Source: Streptomyces sp. MH60
GTDB taxonomy: Bacteria > Actinomycetota > Actinomycetes > Streptomycetales > Streptomycetaceae
Direction of reading: 5' to 3'
DNA: 64,000 nt
NCBI RefSeq assembly: GCF_002939385.1
Contig: NZ_MULI01000001.1
Coordinates: forward strand, 62,001-126,000
In this document: piece after piece, positions 17,049-25,616 of the stretch
Numbering within the stretch: position 1 is the first letter of the stretch
Layout: every line of letters begins with the position of its first letter
The notes under the pieces: generated by a model
Seen by the model: only the letters and a program-made list of their open reading frames with translations
Database searches by the model: none
Told to the model about the DNA's origin: nothing
Made by a program: the position numbers and the translations under genes

Positions 17049-17996
17049 TCAGGGGCGGGTGGTCAGATAGCCGCCCATGGAGGTGAAGTACTCCGTCGCG
17101 GCCAGCTCCCTTCCGTCCTGCGTCCTCACCCGCGTCACGGCGAGACCGTGGTTGCGGCCCCGGCGCGCGTCCGCCCCGGCGACGATGACCACACCCTCGC
17201 CCTCGCGGTAGAAGATCCGGCCGGGCGTACCGCCGTAGCGGCCCTCGGAGACCACCGCGGCGAGGATCTCCAGACGCCTGCCCCGGTGGAAGGTGAAGGC
17301 GCTGGGGTACGGCTCGGACTGGGCCCGGACCAGACGCTCCAGGTCCTCGGCCGGCCAGTTCCAGTCGATGCGGATGTCCTCGGCGGACCGCTTGTGGAAG
17401 AAGCTCGCCCGGGACCGGTCCTGCTTCGTGAACTCCGTCTGCCCCGCCGCGATGAGGCCGAGGGCGCCGATGGTGACCGGGGCGATGAGGTCGACGGTCT
17501 TGTGGAACAGGTCGGTGGCGGTGTCCGCCGGCCCGACCGGCACCGCCTCCTGCCGGACGATGTCCCCGGCGTCCAGCTCGTCGTTCATCATGTGCGCGGT
17601 GACGCCCACTTCGGTCTCGCCGTTGATCAGCGCCCAGATCAGCGGGGAGAACCCGGCGTACTCGGGCAGCAGTGAGTCGTGCACGTTGAGCGTGCCGTGG
17701 CGCGGCAGGCCGAAGATGCGCGGGGGGATCCAGGTCCGCCAGTTGTTGGCGACGATGAGGTCCGGGTCGGCGTCCCTGAGGCGCTCGAACAGTTCGTCGT
17801 CGTCCGGGCGGTTGCGGATCAGCACCGGGACGCCGTGCTCCTCGGCGAGGTCGGCGACGGAGTCGCTCCAGATCTTCTCGTACGCGTGCTCGCTCTTGGG
17901 ATGGGTCACCACCAGGACCACGTCGTGCTCGGAGTCCAGCAGGGCTCGCAGGGTGCGGTGCCCCCAGGTCTGGTAGCCGAACATGACGACCCGCAT
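17049..17996 (-). CDS. cchA: Hydroxyornithine N-formyltransferase (coelichelin CchA)
   Basis: A 315-aa methionyl-tRNA-formyltransferase-like enzyme that transfers a formyl group from N10-formyl-tetrahydrofolate to delta-N-hydroxyornithine, giving the hfOrn units of coelichelin. The formyltransferase core has the Asn-His-Asp triad in HGTLNVHDSLLPEYAGFSPL and NDELDAGDIV; the C-terminal OB-like domain starts near residue 200. The ATG at 17996 (MRVVMFGYQTWG) has GAGGAGG 7 nt upstream. It is divergent from cchB, with two iron boxes in the 176-bp gap, so it is expected to be repressed by DmdR1/IdeR when iron is plentiful. Confidence 0.93.
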   Translation of the reverse strand: MRVVMFGYQTWGHRTLRALLDSEHDVVLVVTHPKSEHAYEKIWSDSVADLAEEHGVPVLIRNRPDDDELFERLRDADPDLIVANNWRTWIPPRIFGLPRHGTLNVHDSLLPEYAGFSPLIWALINGETEVGVTAHMMNDELDAGDIVRQEAVPVGPADTATDLFHKTVDLIAPVTIGALGLIAAGQTEFTKQDRSRASFFHKRSAEDIRIDWNWPAEDLERLVRAQSEPYPSAFTFHRGRRLEILAAVVSEGRYGGTPGRIFYREGEGVVIVAGADARRGRNHGLAVTRVRTQDGRELAATEYFTSMGGYLTTRP

Positions 17997-18033
17997 GGGT
18001 GTTCCTCCTCGGAGCAGGGGCTGACCCGGAAAG

Positions 18034-18052
18034 TTAAGCAAGCCTTACCTTA
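18034..18052. promoter_or_regulatory. Iron box (DmdR1/IdeR) before cchA
   Basis: TTAAGCAAGCCTTACCTTA; on the minus strand TAAGGTAAGGCTTGCTTAA. It matches the DtxR-family 19-bp box pattern with degenerate TTAGG arms. Confidence 0.75.
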
Positions 18053-18128
18053 GTGTGCAACACCGCCATGAGACGCGTCAGTTGGCTCGAAACGGCCCCT
18101 GTCGCGCCCTATCGACACCCGTATCTCA

Positions 18129-18147
18129 TTAGCTTAGGCTCACCTAA
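18129..18147. promoter_or_regulatory. Iron box (DmdR1/IdeR) before cchB
   Basis: TTAGCTTAGGCTCACCTAA, one base from the Streptomyces iron-box consensus TTAGGTTAGGCTCACCTAA; 25 bp before the cchB ATG. Confidence 0.88.
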
Positions 18148-18172
18148 GTTTCCGGCGCACGAGGGGAGTGAC

Positions 18173-19528
18173 ATGTCACAGGTTCTTCCTGCTGACTCAA
18201 CGCTGGTCCACGACCTCATTGGTATCGGCTTCGGGCCGTCCAATGTCGCCATGGCGATCGCGATCCGCGAACACGACGCACGGACCGGCGGGCAGGAGGC
18301 GCTCGACGCCCGCTTCTTCGAGCAGCAGCCGCGCTTCGGCTGGCACCGCGGCATGCTGATCGACGACGCGACCATGCAGGTGTCCTTCCTCAAGGACCTG
18401 GTGACCCTGCGCAACCCGGCCAGCGAGTACAGCTTCCTCTGTTACCTGCAGAGCAAGGGGCGGCTGATCGACTTCATCAACCACAAGAACCTCTTCCCGC
18501 TGCGGGTCGAGTTCCACGACTACTTCGAGTGGGCCGCGGGCAAGGTCGACGACATGGTCTCCTACGGCCACGAGGTCGTCGGCGTCGCACCCGTCGTGCG
18601 GGACGGAGTCGTGGACCACCTGGAGGTGACGGTCCGTTCGGGGGAGGGTCTTGAGGTCCACCGGGCGCGCAACCTCGTCGTCGGCACCGGGCTGCGCCCC
18701 CTCGTGCCGGAGGGTGTGGAGCGCGGCGACCGCGTCTGGCACAACTCGGAACTGCTGGCCAGGGTCGACACGTTGGAGGGCACCTCGCCCTCCCGGTTCA
18801 TCGTCGTCGGCGCCGGGCAGAGCGCCGCCGAGAACGTCGCCTACCTGCACCGCCGCTTCCCCGCGGCCGAGGTCTGCGCGGTCTTCGCCCGCTACGGCTA
18901 CAGCCCCGCCGACGACAGCGCGTTCGCCAACCGGATCTTCGACCCGGCCGCGGTCGACGACTACTTCACCGCGCCCGGCGGCGTCAAACGACGGCTGATG
19001 GACTACCACGGCAACACCAACTACTCCGTGGTGGACATCGACCTGATCGACGACCTGTACCGGCAGATGTACCGGGAGAAGGTCCTGGGCACCGAGCGGC
19101 TGCGCTTCCTCAACGTGTCCCGGCTCTCCGACGTCAAGGAGACGCCGGAGAGGGTACGCGCCACCGTGACCTCCCTGGTCACCGGCGAGGAGAGCCTCCT
19201 GGACGCCGACGTCGTGGTCTTCGCCACCGGCTACGGCCCGGCCGACCCCCTGGGCCTGCTCGGCGAGGTCGCGGACCGCTGCCTGCGCGACGACGAGGGC
19301 CGGGTGCGCGTCGAGCGCGACTACCGCGTCGCCACCGACCCCGCCCTGCGCTGCGGCATCTATCTGCAGGGCGGCACCGAGCACACGCACGGCATCACGT
19401 CGTCGCTGCTGTCCAACACCGCCGTCCGGGTCGGCGAGATCCTCGCCTCACTCCTCGGCCGGGGTCTCGAGTCCGCCTCCGACGCGGCCCGTACGGTCGC
19501 CGACGGAACCGGCACCGGCGCGCGTTGA
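18173..19528 (+). CDS. cchB: L-ornithine N5-monooxygenase (coelichelin CchB)
   Basis: A 451-aa flavin-dependent N-hydroxylating monooxygenase that makes delta-N-hydroxy-L-ornithine with FAD, NADPH and O2. The FAD-binding motif is GIGFGPSN (near residue 16), the NADPH motif is VVGAGQSAAENV, and the C-terminal ATGY motif is VVFATGYGPADPLGLL. Substrate-side residues DYHGNTNYSVVD are typical of PvdA/SidA-type enzymes. The ATG at 18173 was taken because an iron box at 18129-18147 lies just upstream and GAGGGGAG is in place. It leads the cchB-cchI run. Confidence 0.95.
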   Translation: MSQVLPADSTLVHDLIGIGFGPSNVAMAIAIREHDARTGGQEALDARFFEQQPRFGWHRGMLIDDATMQVSFLKDLVTLRNPASEYSFLCYLQSKGRLIDFINHKNLFPLRVEFHDYFEWAAGKVDDMVSYGHEVVGVAPVVRDGVVDHLEVTVRSGEGLEVHRARNLVVGTGLRPLVPEGVERGDRVWHNSELLARVDTLEGTSPSRFIVVGAGQSAAENVAYLHRRFPAAEVCAVFARYGYSPADDSAFANRIFDPAAVDDYFTAPGGVKRRLMDYHGNTNYSVVDIDLIDDLYRQMYREKVLGTERLRFLNVSRLSDVKETPERVRATVTSLVTGEESLLDADVVVFATGYGPADPLGLLGEVADRCLRDDEGRVRVERDYRVATDPALRCGIYLQGGTEHTHGITSSLLSNTAVRVGEILASLLGRGLESASDAARTVADGTGTGAR

Positions 19529-19539
19529 CGTACATCGCC

Positions 19540-20604
19540 ATGACCACGACTGCGGCCCAGCGCCCCGCGTCCACGCCCAGCGGCCCGTCGGAGGCGCGCC
19601 GGCGTCGGCTTGCCGGCCTGGGTGTGCTGGCGGCGCTCCTCGTGGTCGCGGCGGCGGCCTCGCTGGCCGTCGGCGCGCGGGCGCTCAGTGCCGCCGAGGT
19701 CTGGCACGGGCTGTTCGCGGCGCCCGAGGCCGACCAGCGGCTCACCGAGATCAGGCTCATCGTGCAGACCGTACGGGTGCCCCGCACGGTGCTCGCCGTC
19801 GTGGCCGGCATCGCGCTGGGCGTCGGCGGGGCACTGATCCAGGGGTACACGCGCAACCCCGTCGCCGACACGGGGCTGCTGGGGGTGAACTCCGGCGCCT
19901 CGTTCGCCGTGGTGTCGGGGATCGCCGCCTTCGGGTTCACCAGCCCCTTCCAGTACGTGTGGTTCGGCTTCCTGGGCGCGGCGGTCGCCGGTGCCGTCGT
20001 GTTCGGGCTGTCGAGCATCGGCCGGGGGGCGGGCAACCCGCTGACGCTCGCGCTGGCCGGGCAGGGGGTCACGGTGTTCCTCGCGGCGATGACCACGGCG
20101 GTCGCGCTGACCGACAAGGCCTCGCTGAACGCCCTGCGGTTCTGGAACGCGGGCTCGCTGACCGGGGTCGGCTTCGACGTCATCTGGCCCGTGTCCGCCT
20201 TCATCGCGACCGGGCTGCTGCTGGCGCTGACCACACTGCCCTCCGTCAACCTGCTCAACCTGGGGGACGACGTCGCACGGGGGCTCGGCGTGAACATCGC
20301 GCTGACCCGCACGGTCGGCATCGTCGCCATCACCCTGCTGGCCGGGGCGGCGACGGCGGCCTGCGGCCCCATCGCGTTCCTCGGGCTCATGGTGGCCCAC
20401 GTGGCCCGGTACCTGACCGGCCCGGACTACCGCTGGCTGGTGCCGTACGCCGGTCTGCTCGGCGCCGTCGTGCTGCTGGTCTGCGACATCGCGGGGCGCC
20501 TGGTCGTACGGCCGGGGGAGCTGGACGCCGGGGTCGTCGTCTCGCTCCTCGGCGCACCGTTCTTCGCCGTCCTGGTGTGGCGCGGGAAGTTCAAGAACGC
20601 GTGA
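19540..20604 (+). CDS. cchC: Ferric-siderophore ABC permease (CchC)
   Basis: A 354-aa FecCD-type permease with about ten transmembrane helices, for import of ferric coelichelin. Typical stretches are VPRTVLAVVAGIALGVGGAL, GYTRNPVADTGLLGVNSGASFAV and GPIAFLGLMVAHVARYLTGP (the EAA-like ATPase contact). The ATG at 19540 is 11 nt after the cchB stop; a TTG at 19525 overlapping that stop is an alternative. The stop overlaps the cchD start as GTGA. Confidence 0.92.
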   Translation: MTTTAAQRPASTPSGPSEARRRRLAGLGVLAALLVVAAAASLAVGARALSAAEVWHGLFAAPEADQRLTEIRLIVQTVRVPRTVLAVVAGIALGVGGALIQGYTRNPVADTGLLGVNSGASFAVVSGIAAFGFTSPFQYVWFGFLGAAVAGAVVFGLSSIGRGAGNPLTLALAGQGVTVFLAAMTTAVALTDKASLNALRFWNAGSLTGVGFDVIWPVSAFIATGLLLALTTLPSVNLLNLGDDVARGLGVNIALTRTVGIVAITLLAGAATAACGPIAFLGLMVAHVARYLTGPDYRWLVPYAGLLGAVVLLVCDIAGRLVVRPGELDAGVVVSLLGAPFFAVLVWRGKFKNA

Positions 20605-21719
20605 ACGGGGCGGACATGAAGACGAACGGGGCGGACCCGGCGGTGGACGCGGCAGTGGACGTGAAATCGGACGTGCGGGCCCCGGTGGCGCCCGGTGTGC
20701 GGTTCGGCGGCGTGTCGTTCGTGTGGCGGCCCTGGATCGCGGCTGTCACCCTGCTCCTGGCGGTGGCGGCCTTCCTGGTGTTCTGCCTGTCCATCGGGGT
20801 CGGGGACTTCCCCATCGCCCTGCCCAGGGTGTTCGCCACGATCCTCGGCCGGGGCGAGCAGGTCGACGAGTTCGTGATCATGGACCTGCGGATGCCCCGG
20901 GCCCTCGCCGGACTCGTCGTGGGCGTCGCGCTCGGGGTCTCCGGCGCCCTCACCCAGTCGATCGCCCGCAATCCGCTGGCCAGCCCGGACGTCCTCGGCA
21001 TCACCAGCGGCGCCGGCGCGGTCGCGGTGTTCCTGGTGACGGTGTCGGGCCGCGCCGCGACGGCCGTGGCCGACTCCGTGGGCCTGCCGGCGGCGGCACT
21101 CGCGGGGGGCCTCGGCACCGGGCTGCTGGTGTACTTCATGGCGTGGCGCCGCGGGATCGACGGCTTCCGGCTCATCCTCATCGGCATCTCGGTGAACGCC
21201 GTGATGCAGGCGATAACGACGTGGCTGCTGGTCACCGCCGACATCAGGGACGTGGCCCGGGCCCAGGCGTGGCTGGTCGGCTCGCTGGACAACCGGTCCT
21301 GGCACGAGGTCCACGTCGCCCTGTGGTGCACGCTCGTCCTGCTGGCCGTCGTGGCCTGCGTCGCCTTCCAGTTCAAGCCGCTGCACTTCGGCGACGAGGT
21401 CGCCGCCGGGCTCGGCGTCCGGTACGGCGCGGTGCGCGCCGTCCTGCTGCTGTGCGCGGTACTGCTGGCCGGTGTGGCGGTGAGCGCGGCGGGACCGGTG
21501 CCGTTCGTGGCGCTGGTGGCGCCGCAGGTGGCGATGCGGCTGGCCAGGTGCCCGACCCCGCCGCTGGTGGCCTCCGGCCTGGTGGGGGCGCTGCTGCTGA
21601 CCGGCTCCGACCTGGTCGCGCGCACCGCGCTGCCCGTCTCGCTGCCGGTCGGTGTGGTCACCGCCGCCATCGGCGGGCCCTTCCTCGTCTATCTGCTGGT
21701 GCGGGCGAACCGCAGATAG
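20601..21719 (+). CDS. cchD: Ferric-siderophore ABC permease (CchD)
   Basis: A 372-aa FecCD-type permease, partner of CchC. An extended hydrophilic N-terminus of about 45 residues precedes ten helices. The family landmark VSGALTQSIARNPLASPDVLGITSGAGAVAV is present, as is the cytoplasmic-loop motif AAGPVPFVALVAPQVAMRLA. GTG at 20601 overlaps the cchC stop by 4 nt; ATG 20616 is a possible alternative start. Heterodimeric permeases such as FepD/FepG are the precedent. Confidence 0.92.
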   Translation: MNGADMKTNGADPAVDAAVDVKSDVRAPVAPGVRFGGVSFVWRPWIAAVTLLLAVAAFLVFCLSIGVGDFPIALPRVFATILGRGEQVDEFVIMDLRMPRALAGLVVGVALGVSGALTQSIARNPLASPDVLGITSGAGAVAVFLVTVSGRAATAVADSVGLPAAALAGGLGTGLLVYFMAWRRGIDGFRLILIGISVNAVMQAITTWLLVTADIRDVARAQAWLVGSLDNRSWHEVHVALWCTLVLLAVVACVAFQFKPLHFGDEVAAGLGVRYGAVRAVLLLCAVLLAGVAVSAAGPVPFVALVAPQVAMRLARCPTPPLVASGLVGALLLTGSDLVARTALPVSLPVGVVTAAIGGPFLVYLLVRANRR

Positions 21720-21730
21720 CTGGTACAAAG

Positions 21731-21749
21731 TAAGGTGAGCCTAATCGAG
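21731..21749. promoter_or_regulatory. Iron box before cchE
   Basis: TAAGGTGAGCCTAATCGAG, 15 of 19 matching the reverse-complement consensus TTAGGTGAGCCTAACCTAA, in the 38-bp gap between cchD and cchE. Confidence 0.65.
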
Positions 21750-21757
21750 GGGGCCTT

Positions 21758-22621
21758 GTGGTCGTTCAGTCCATCACCGGGACCAAGACGGAAGTTGACG
21801 GCGCCTCACGGCTGGCGGCCAGGGGTGTCACCGTCGGGTACGGGGCCCGGTCCGTCATCGACGGTCTCGACGTGGCGATCCCGCCCGGGGTGATCACCAC
21901 CATCATCGGACCCAACGGCTGCGGCAAGTCGACCCTGCTGCGCACCCTGTCCCGGCTGCTCAGGCCGACCGGCGGAACGGTCGTGCTGGACGGCGAGGAC
22001 ATCGCCTCGCTCAGGACCCGCGACGTGGCGAAGAAGCTCGGCCTGCTGCCCCAGGCGCCGGTCGCCCCGGAGGGACTGACGGTGTCCGACCTGGTCGCCC
22101 GGGGCCGTCACCCGCACCAGAGCTGGCTGCGGCAGTGGTCCTCGGACGACGCCGACGTCGTACGGCGGGCGCTGGCCATGACCGGCGTGTCCGACCTCGC
22201 GGACCGTCCCGTCGACTCGCTCTCCGGCGGACAGCGCCAGCGCGTGTGGATCTCGATGACCCTGGCCCAGGGCACCGACCTGCTGCTGCTGGACGAGCCC
22301 ACCACCTATCTGGACCTCGCGCACGCGGTCGACGTGCTCGACCTGGTCGACGACCTGCACGAGTCCGGGCGCACCGTGGTCATGGTGCTGCACGACCTCA
22401 ATCTGGCCACGCGCTACAGCGACAACCTCGTCGTCATGCGGGAGGGCGCGATCCTGGCGCAGGGGCATCCGCGCGACGTGATCACCGCCGACCTGCTGCA
22501 CGAGGCGTTCGGACTGCGCGCCAAGGTGATCGACGACCCGGTCGGGGACCGCCCCCTCGTCGTACCGATCGGACGCACCCACGTCGAACTCGACCGGCAG
22601 GCCCCGGAGTTGGCGCAGTGA
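21758..22621 (+). CDS. cchE: Ferric-siderophore ABC ATPase (CchE)
   Basis: A 287-aa FepC/FhuC-type ATPase energising CchC/CchD. Walker A is GPNGCGKST, the signature [11 protein letters not shown], Walker B LLLLDEPTTYLDLAH, and the H-loop VMVLHDLNLATRY. GTG at 21758 follows GAGGGGG. All motifs are canonical, unlike those in CchG and CchI. The stop codon lies inside the next iron box. Confidence 0.94.
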   Translation: MVVQSITGTKTEVDGASRLAARGVTVGYGARSVIDGLDVAIPPGVITTIIGPNGCGKSTLLRTLSRLLRPTGGTVVLDGEDIASLRTRDVAKKLGLLPQAPVAPEGLTVSDLVARGRHPHQSWLRQWSSDDADVVRRALAMTGVSDLADRPVDSLSGGQRQRVWISMTLAQGTDLLLLDEPTTYLDLAHAVDVLDLVDDLHESGRTVVMVLHDLNLATRYSDNLVVMREGAILAQGHPRDVITADLLHEAFGLRAKVIDDPVGDRPLVVPIGRTHVELDRQAPELAQ

Positions 22622-22637
22622 GGGTAGGCTAACCTCA
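22619..22637. promoter_or_regulatory. Iron box before cchF, overlapping the cchE stop
   Basis: TGAGGGTAGGCTAACCTCA, about 15 of 19 to consensus; its first three bases are the cchE stop codon. Confidence 0.65.
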
Positions 22638-22707
22638 CTCGGGCGCGACAAGGTCTGCTGCCCTCAGGCGGGCGCAGTGGACGGCGCGACAGCAAAGGGA
22701 TCTCCGG

Positions 22708-23766
22708 ATGCTCCTCAGAACGACGCGTACGAAGCCCTGGCGACGACTCGCGGCGGCCCTGTCCGCCGCCGCGCTCGGCGTCGGACTCCTCGCGGGATGC
22801 GGTTCCGACTCGGACGACTCGGCGGACCGGGCCGGCGGCGACACCCCGGCCGCCGCCGGCGCCTTCCCGGTCACCGTGGAGCACGCGTTCGGAACGACGA
22901 AGATCGAGAAGGCCCCGGAGCGGGTCGTCTCCGTCGGCTACACCGACGACCAGACCGTCCTGGCCTTCGGCATCAAGCCCGTCGGCATGGTCGACCAGTA
23001 CCCGAACCCGGCCGGGCAGAGCCCCGACATCAACACCCAGTGGCCCTGGGTGAAGGACAAGTGGGGCGGCGCCGTGCCCGAGGTCATCATGAAGAACGGT
23101 GACACGGGCCCCAACTACGAGAAGATCGCCGCCCTGCGCCCCGACCTGATCGTCGCGGTCTACTCCGAGATCGACCGGGCCGCCTACGACAAGCTCTCCA
23201 AGATCGCGCCCACGGTGGGCCGCACCAAGGGCGAGAAGGAGCCGTTCAGCGCTCCCTGGCAGGACAACGCGCTGCACATCGCCAAGGCGCTCGGCAAGGC
23301 CGAGGAGGGCGAGAAGATGGTCGCCGGCATCCAGGGCAAGCTGGACGCGGCCACGCAGGACCACCCCCGGTTCGCGGACCAGACCGCGGTGGTGCTCTCC
23401 TGGTACAAGGACTCGGTGGCCCCGTTCACCTCCACCGACGTGCGCGGGCGGCTGGTGACCGGCATCGGCTTCAAGTACCAGACCGAGATCGACGAGATCG
23501 CCGGCGGCGACTTCTACACCACGCTCTCGCCCGAGCGCGTCGACCTGGTCGACGTGGACCGCGTCTTCGTCATCAACGACAAGGCGGACCAGGACGCGTT
23601 GAAGAAGTTCGAGCTGTTCGGCAACCTGGACGCCGTCAAGAACGGCAAGGTGTCCTACCTGCTGGACAGCGAGGGCCCGGCGGTCGGCGCGGCCATCTCC
23701 CAGGGCACCCTGCTGTCGATGCCGTACGCCGTCGACGAACTCGTCAAGGCGGCCGGGCAGGGGTGA
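22708..23766 (+). CDS. cchF: Ferric-siderophore-binding lipoprotein (CchF)
   Basis: A 352-aa extracytoplasmic solute-binding protein of the FhuD/FepB class for ferric coelichelin. The signal peptide ends with lipobox LLAGC, Cys31. The mature protein starts with an acidic linker (GSDSDDSADRAG) and has the class III layout: KAPERVVSVGYTDDQTVLAFG, then ALRPDLIVAVYSEID and the long helix. The ATG at 22708 gives a perfect lipoprotein signal. The stop overlaps the cchG start (GTGA). Confidence 0.94.
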   Translation: MLLRTTRTKPWRRLAAALSAAALGVGLLAGCGSDSDDSADRAGGDTPAAAGAFPVTVEHAFGTTKIEKAPERVVSVGYTDDQTVLAFGIKPVGMVDQYPNPAGQSPDINTQWPWVKDKWGGAVPEVIMKNGDTGPNYEKIAALRPDLIVAVYSEIDRAAYDKLSKIAPTVGRTKGEKEPFSAPWQDNALHIAKALGKAEEGEKMVAGIQGKLDAATQDHPRFADQTAVVLSWYKDSVAPFTSTDVRGRLVTGIGFKYQTEIDEIAGGDFYTTLSPERVDLVDVDRVFVINDKADQDALKKFELFGNLDAVKNGKVSYLLDSEGPAVGAAISQGTLLSMPYAVDELVKAAGQG

Positions 23767-25559
23767 GCGCCACCGACGCCCCTCCCGCCCCGGCCGTCCT
23801 GCGCACGGCGACCGGACGCGAGGCAGTCCGATGGGTCGCGGCCCACTGCCGCCAGGTGCCGTGGCTGACGGCCGCCACGGTGCTCACCACGGTGGCCGGG
23901 GCGGCGCTCCAGGTGCTCCCGGTGCTCCTGCTGGGCCGCGTGGTCGACGCCGTGGCCGGGGGCAAGTCGCAGTCCGTCCTGGTCACGATCGGCGCCCTGA
24001 TGGTCGCCGCGGCGCTGCTCGGCGCGGCGGCGACCGCGGTGTCGACCTACCTGATCGGGCGGCTGGGCGCCGACCTGCTCGCCCGGCTCCGCGAGGGCGC
24101 CGTCCGCGCGGTCCTGGCCATGCCCAGCGCCCGCGTCGAACAGGTGGGCCGCGGCGACGTGCTGTCCCGGGTCGGCGACGACGTCGCCGTGATCTCCAAG
24201 GGCATCCGCAGCGCCGTACCCACGGTGTTCTCCGCGGGCGTCCTCGTCACCATCGCCACGGCCGGCATGTTCGGCCTCGACTGGCGGCTCGGCCTTGCGG
24301 GCGCCGGCGCGCTGCCCGCCTACGCGCTGGCCCTGCGCTGGTACCTGCCGAGGTCCGCCCCGCTCTACCGCAGGCAGCGGGTGGCCCAGGCCGACCGGGC
24401 GCAGGCCCTGATCAGCGGCCTGGACGGCATCGACACCGTCCGGGCGTACCGGCTCGAGGGCGCCTTCCGCGAGCGGGTCACCCGCGAGTCGTGGCGGGTG
24501 CGCGACCTCGGCATCGAGGTGTTCCGGTTCTTCGGCCGGTTCGTCGGCCGGGAGAACCGCGCCGAGTTCATCGGGCTGACCCTCATCATCGTGGTGGGCT
24601 ACGCACTGCTGGAGGCGGACGCGGCCACGCTGGGCGAGGTGTCGGCGGCCCCGCTGCTCTTCCACCGGCTGTTCACCCCGCTGGGCGCCATCATGTTCAC
24701 CTTCGACGAGGCGCAGAAGTCGGGCGCGAGCCTGACCCGCCTGGTCGGCGTGCTGGGGGAGGACGCGGCGGACCGGCTGGTGGGCGACGAGTCCGTCGGC
24801 GCGGCGGCCGGACCGTACCCGGTCACGGTGCGGGGGCTGACGTTCACCTACCCGGGTGCCGGGGAGCCGGTCCTCAGCGACGTCGACCTGACGATCCCGG
24901 CGGGTGGTTCGCTCGCCCTGGTGGGGGCGACGGGCGCGGGCAAGACGACCCTGGCCGCGCTGGTCGCGGGCATCGGCACCCCGCAGGAGGGTTCGGTGCG
25001 CGTCGGGGCGACCGATCTGGCGGGACTCGACGGGGCCGGGGCGCGGGCCCTGGTGAGCATCCTGACCCAGGAGACGCACGTGTTCTCCGGGCCGCTCGCC
25101 GACGACCTGCGGCTGGCCGCCCCGCGAGCGACCGACGCCGAACTCCTGGGTGCCCTGCGCACCGTGGGCGCCGGTCAGTGGGTCGACGCGCTGCCCGACG
25201 GGCTGAACACGCCGGTGGGTGAGGGCGGCGAGCGTCTGGACGTGACCAAGGTCGCCCAGATCGCGCTGGCCCGGCTGGTGCTCGGGCGGGCACCGGTGGT
25301 GGTGCTCGACGAGTCGACCGCGGAGGCGGGCAGCGAGGGTGCCGCCGAGCTGGAGCGGGCGGTGCTGGCCGCGTGCGCGGGCCGCACCACCCTGTTCGTG
25401 GCGCACCGCCTGACCCAGGCGATGGCGGCGGACCGGATCGCCGTGCTGGACGGCGGACGGGTCGTCGAGGAGGGCACGCACGCGGAGTTGGTGGCGCTGG
25501 GCGGCCGCTACGCACGGCTGTGGCGGGCCTGGCGAGAGGGCAGCCGGGCGGGGTGTTAG
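23763..25559 (+). CDS. cchG: ABC half-transporter with intact Walker motifs but degenerate signature (CchG)
   Basis: A 598-aa exporter-type half-transporter (six-helix TMD about residues 20-310, NBD about 350-590). Walker A is intact (GATGAGKTT, Lys394), Walker B VVVLDEST has Asp516 and Glu517, and the Q-loop (ILTQE) and H-loop (VAHRL, His548) are present. The signature LSGGQ is replaced by LDVTK (492-496) and the D-loop is TAEAG instead of SALD. These defects mirror those of CchI, so the two likely form a heterodimer with one working ATP site. A role in coelichelin export (or IrtAB-like import/reduction) is inference. GTG start overlaps the cchF stop. Confidence 0.9.
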   Translation: MSATDAPPAPAVLRTATGREAVRWVAAHCRQVPWLTAATVLTTVAGAALQVLPVLLLGRVVDAVAGGKSQSVLVTIGALMVAAALLGAAATAVSTYLIGRLGADLLARLREGAVRAVLAMPSARVEQVGRGDVLSRVGDDVAVISKGIRSAVPTVFSAGVLVTIATAGMFGLDWRLGLAGAGALPAYALALRWYLPRSAPLYRRQRVAQADRAQALISGLDGIDTVRAYRLEGAFRERVTRESWRVRDLGIEVFRFFGRFVGRENRAEFIGLTLIIVVGYALLEADAATLGEVSAAPLLFHRLFTPLGAIMFTFDEAQKSGASLTRLVGVLGEDAADRLVGDESVGAAAGPYPVTVRGLTFTYPGAGEPVLSDVDLTIPAGGSLALVGATGAGKTTLAALVAGIGTPQEGSVRVGATDLAGLDGAGARALVSILTQETHVFSGPLADDLRLAAPRATDAELLGALRTVGAGQWVDALPDGLNTPVGEGGERLDVTKVAQIALARLVLGRAPVVVLDESTAEAGSEGAAELERAVLAACAGRTTLFVAHRLTQAMAADRIAVLDGGRVVEEGTHAELVALGGRYARLWRAWREGSRAGC

Positions 25560-25589
25560 GTATGCCTAAGTTAGGTTAGCCTGCCTTCA
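25556..25589. promoter_or_regulatory. Iron box and adjacent TTAGG/CCTAA palindrome before cchH
   Basis: TTAGGTTAGCCTGCCTTCA (25571-25589) matches the DtxR-type box at about 15 of 19 positions. Immediately before it, TTAGGTATGCCTAA (25556-25569) has perfect TTAGG/CCTAA arms but short spacing, and overlaps the cchG stop. Together they suggest a tandem iron-repressor site in front of the NRPS gene. Confidence 0.7.
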
Positions 25590-25616
25590 TTCCTTGGAAG
25601 GGGCGTTGAGTCTTCG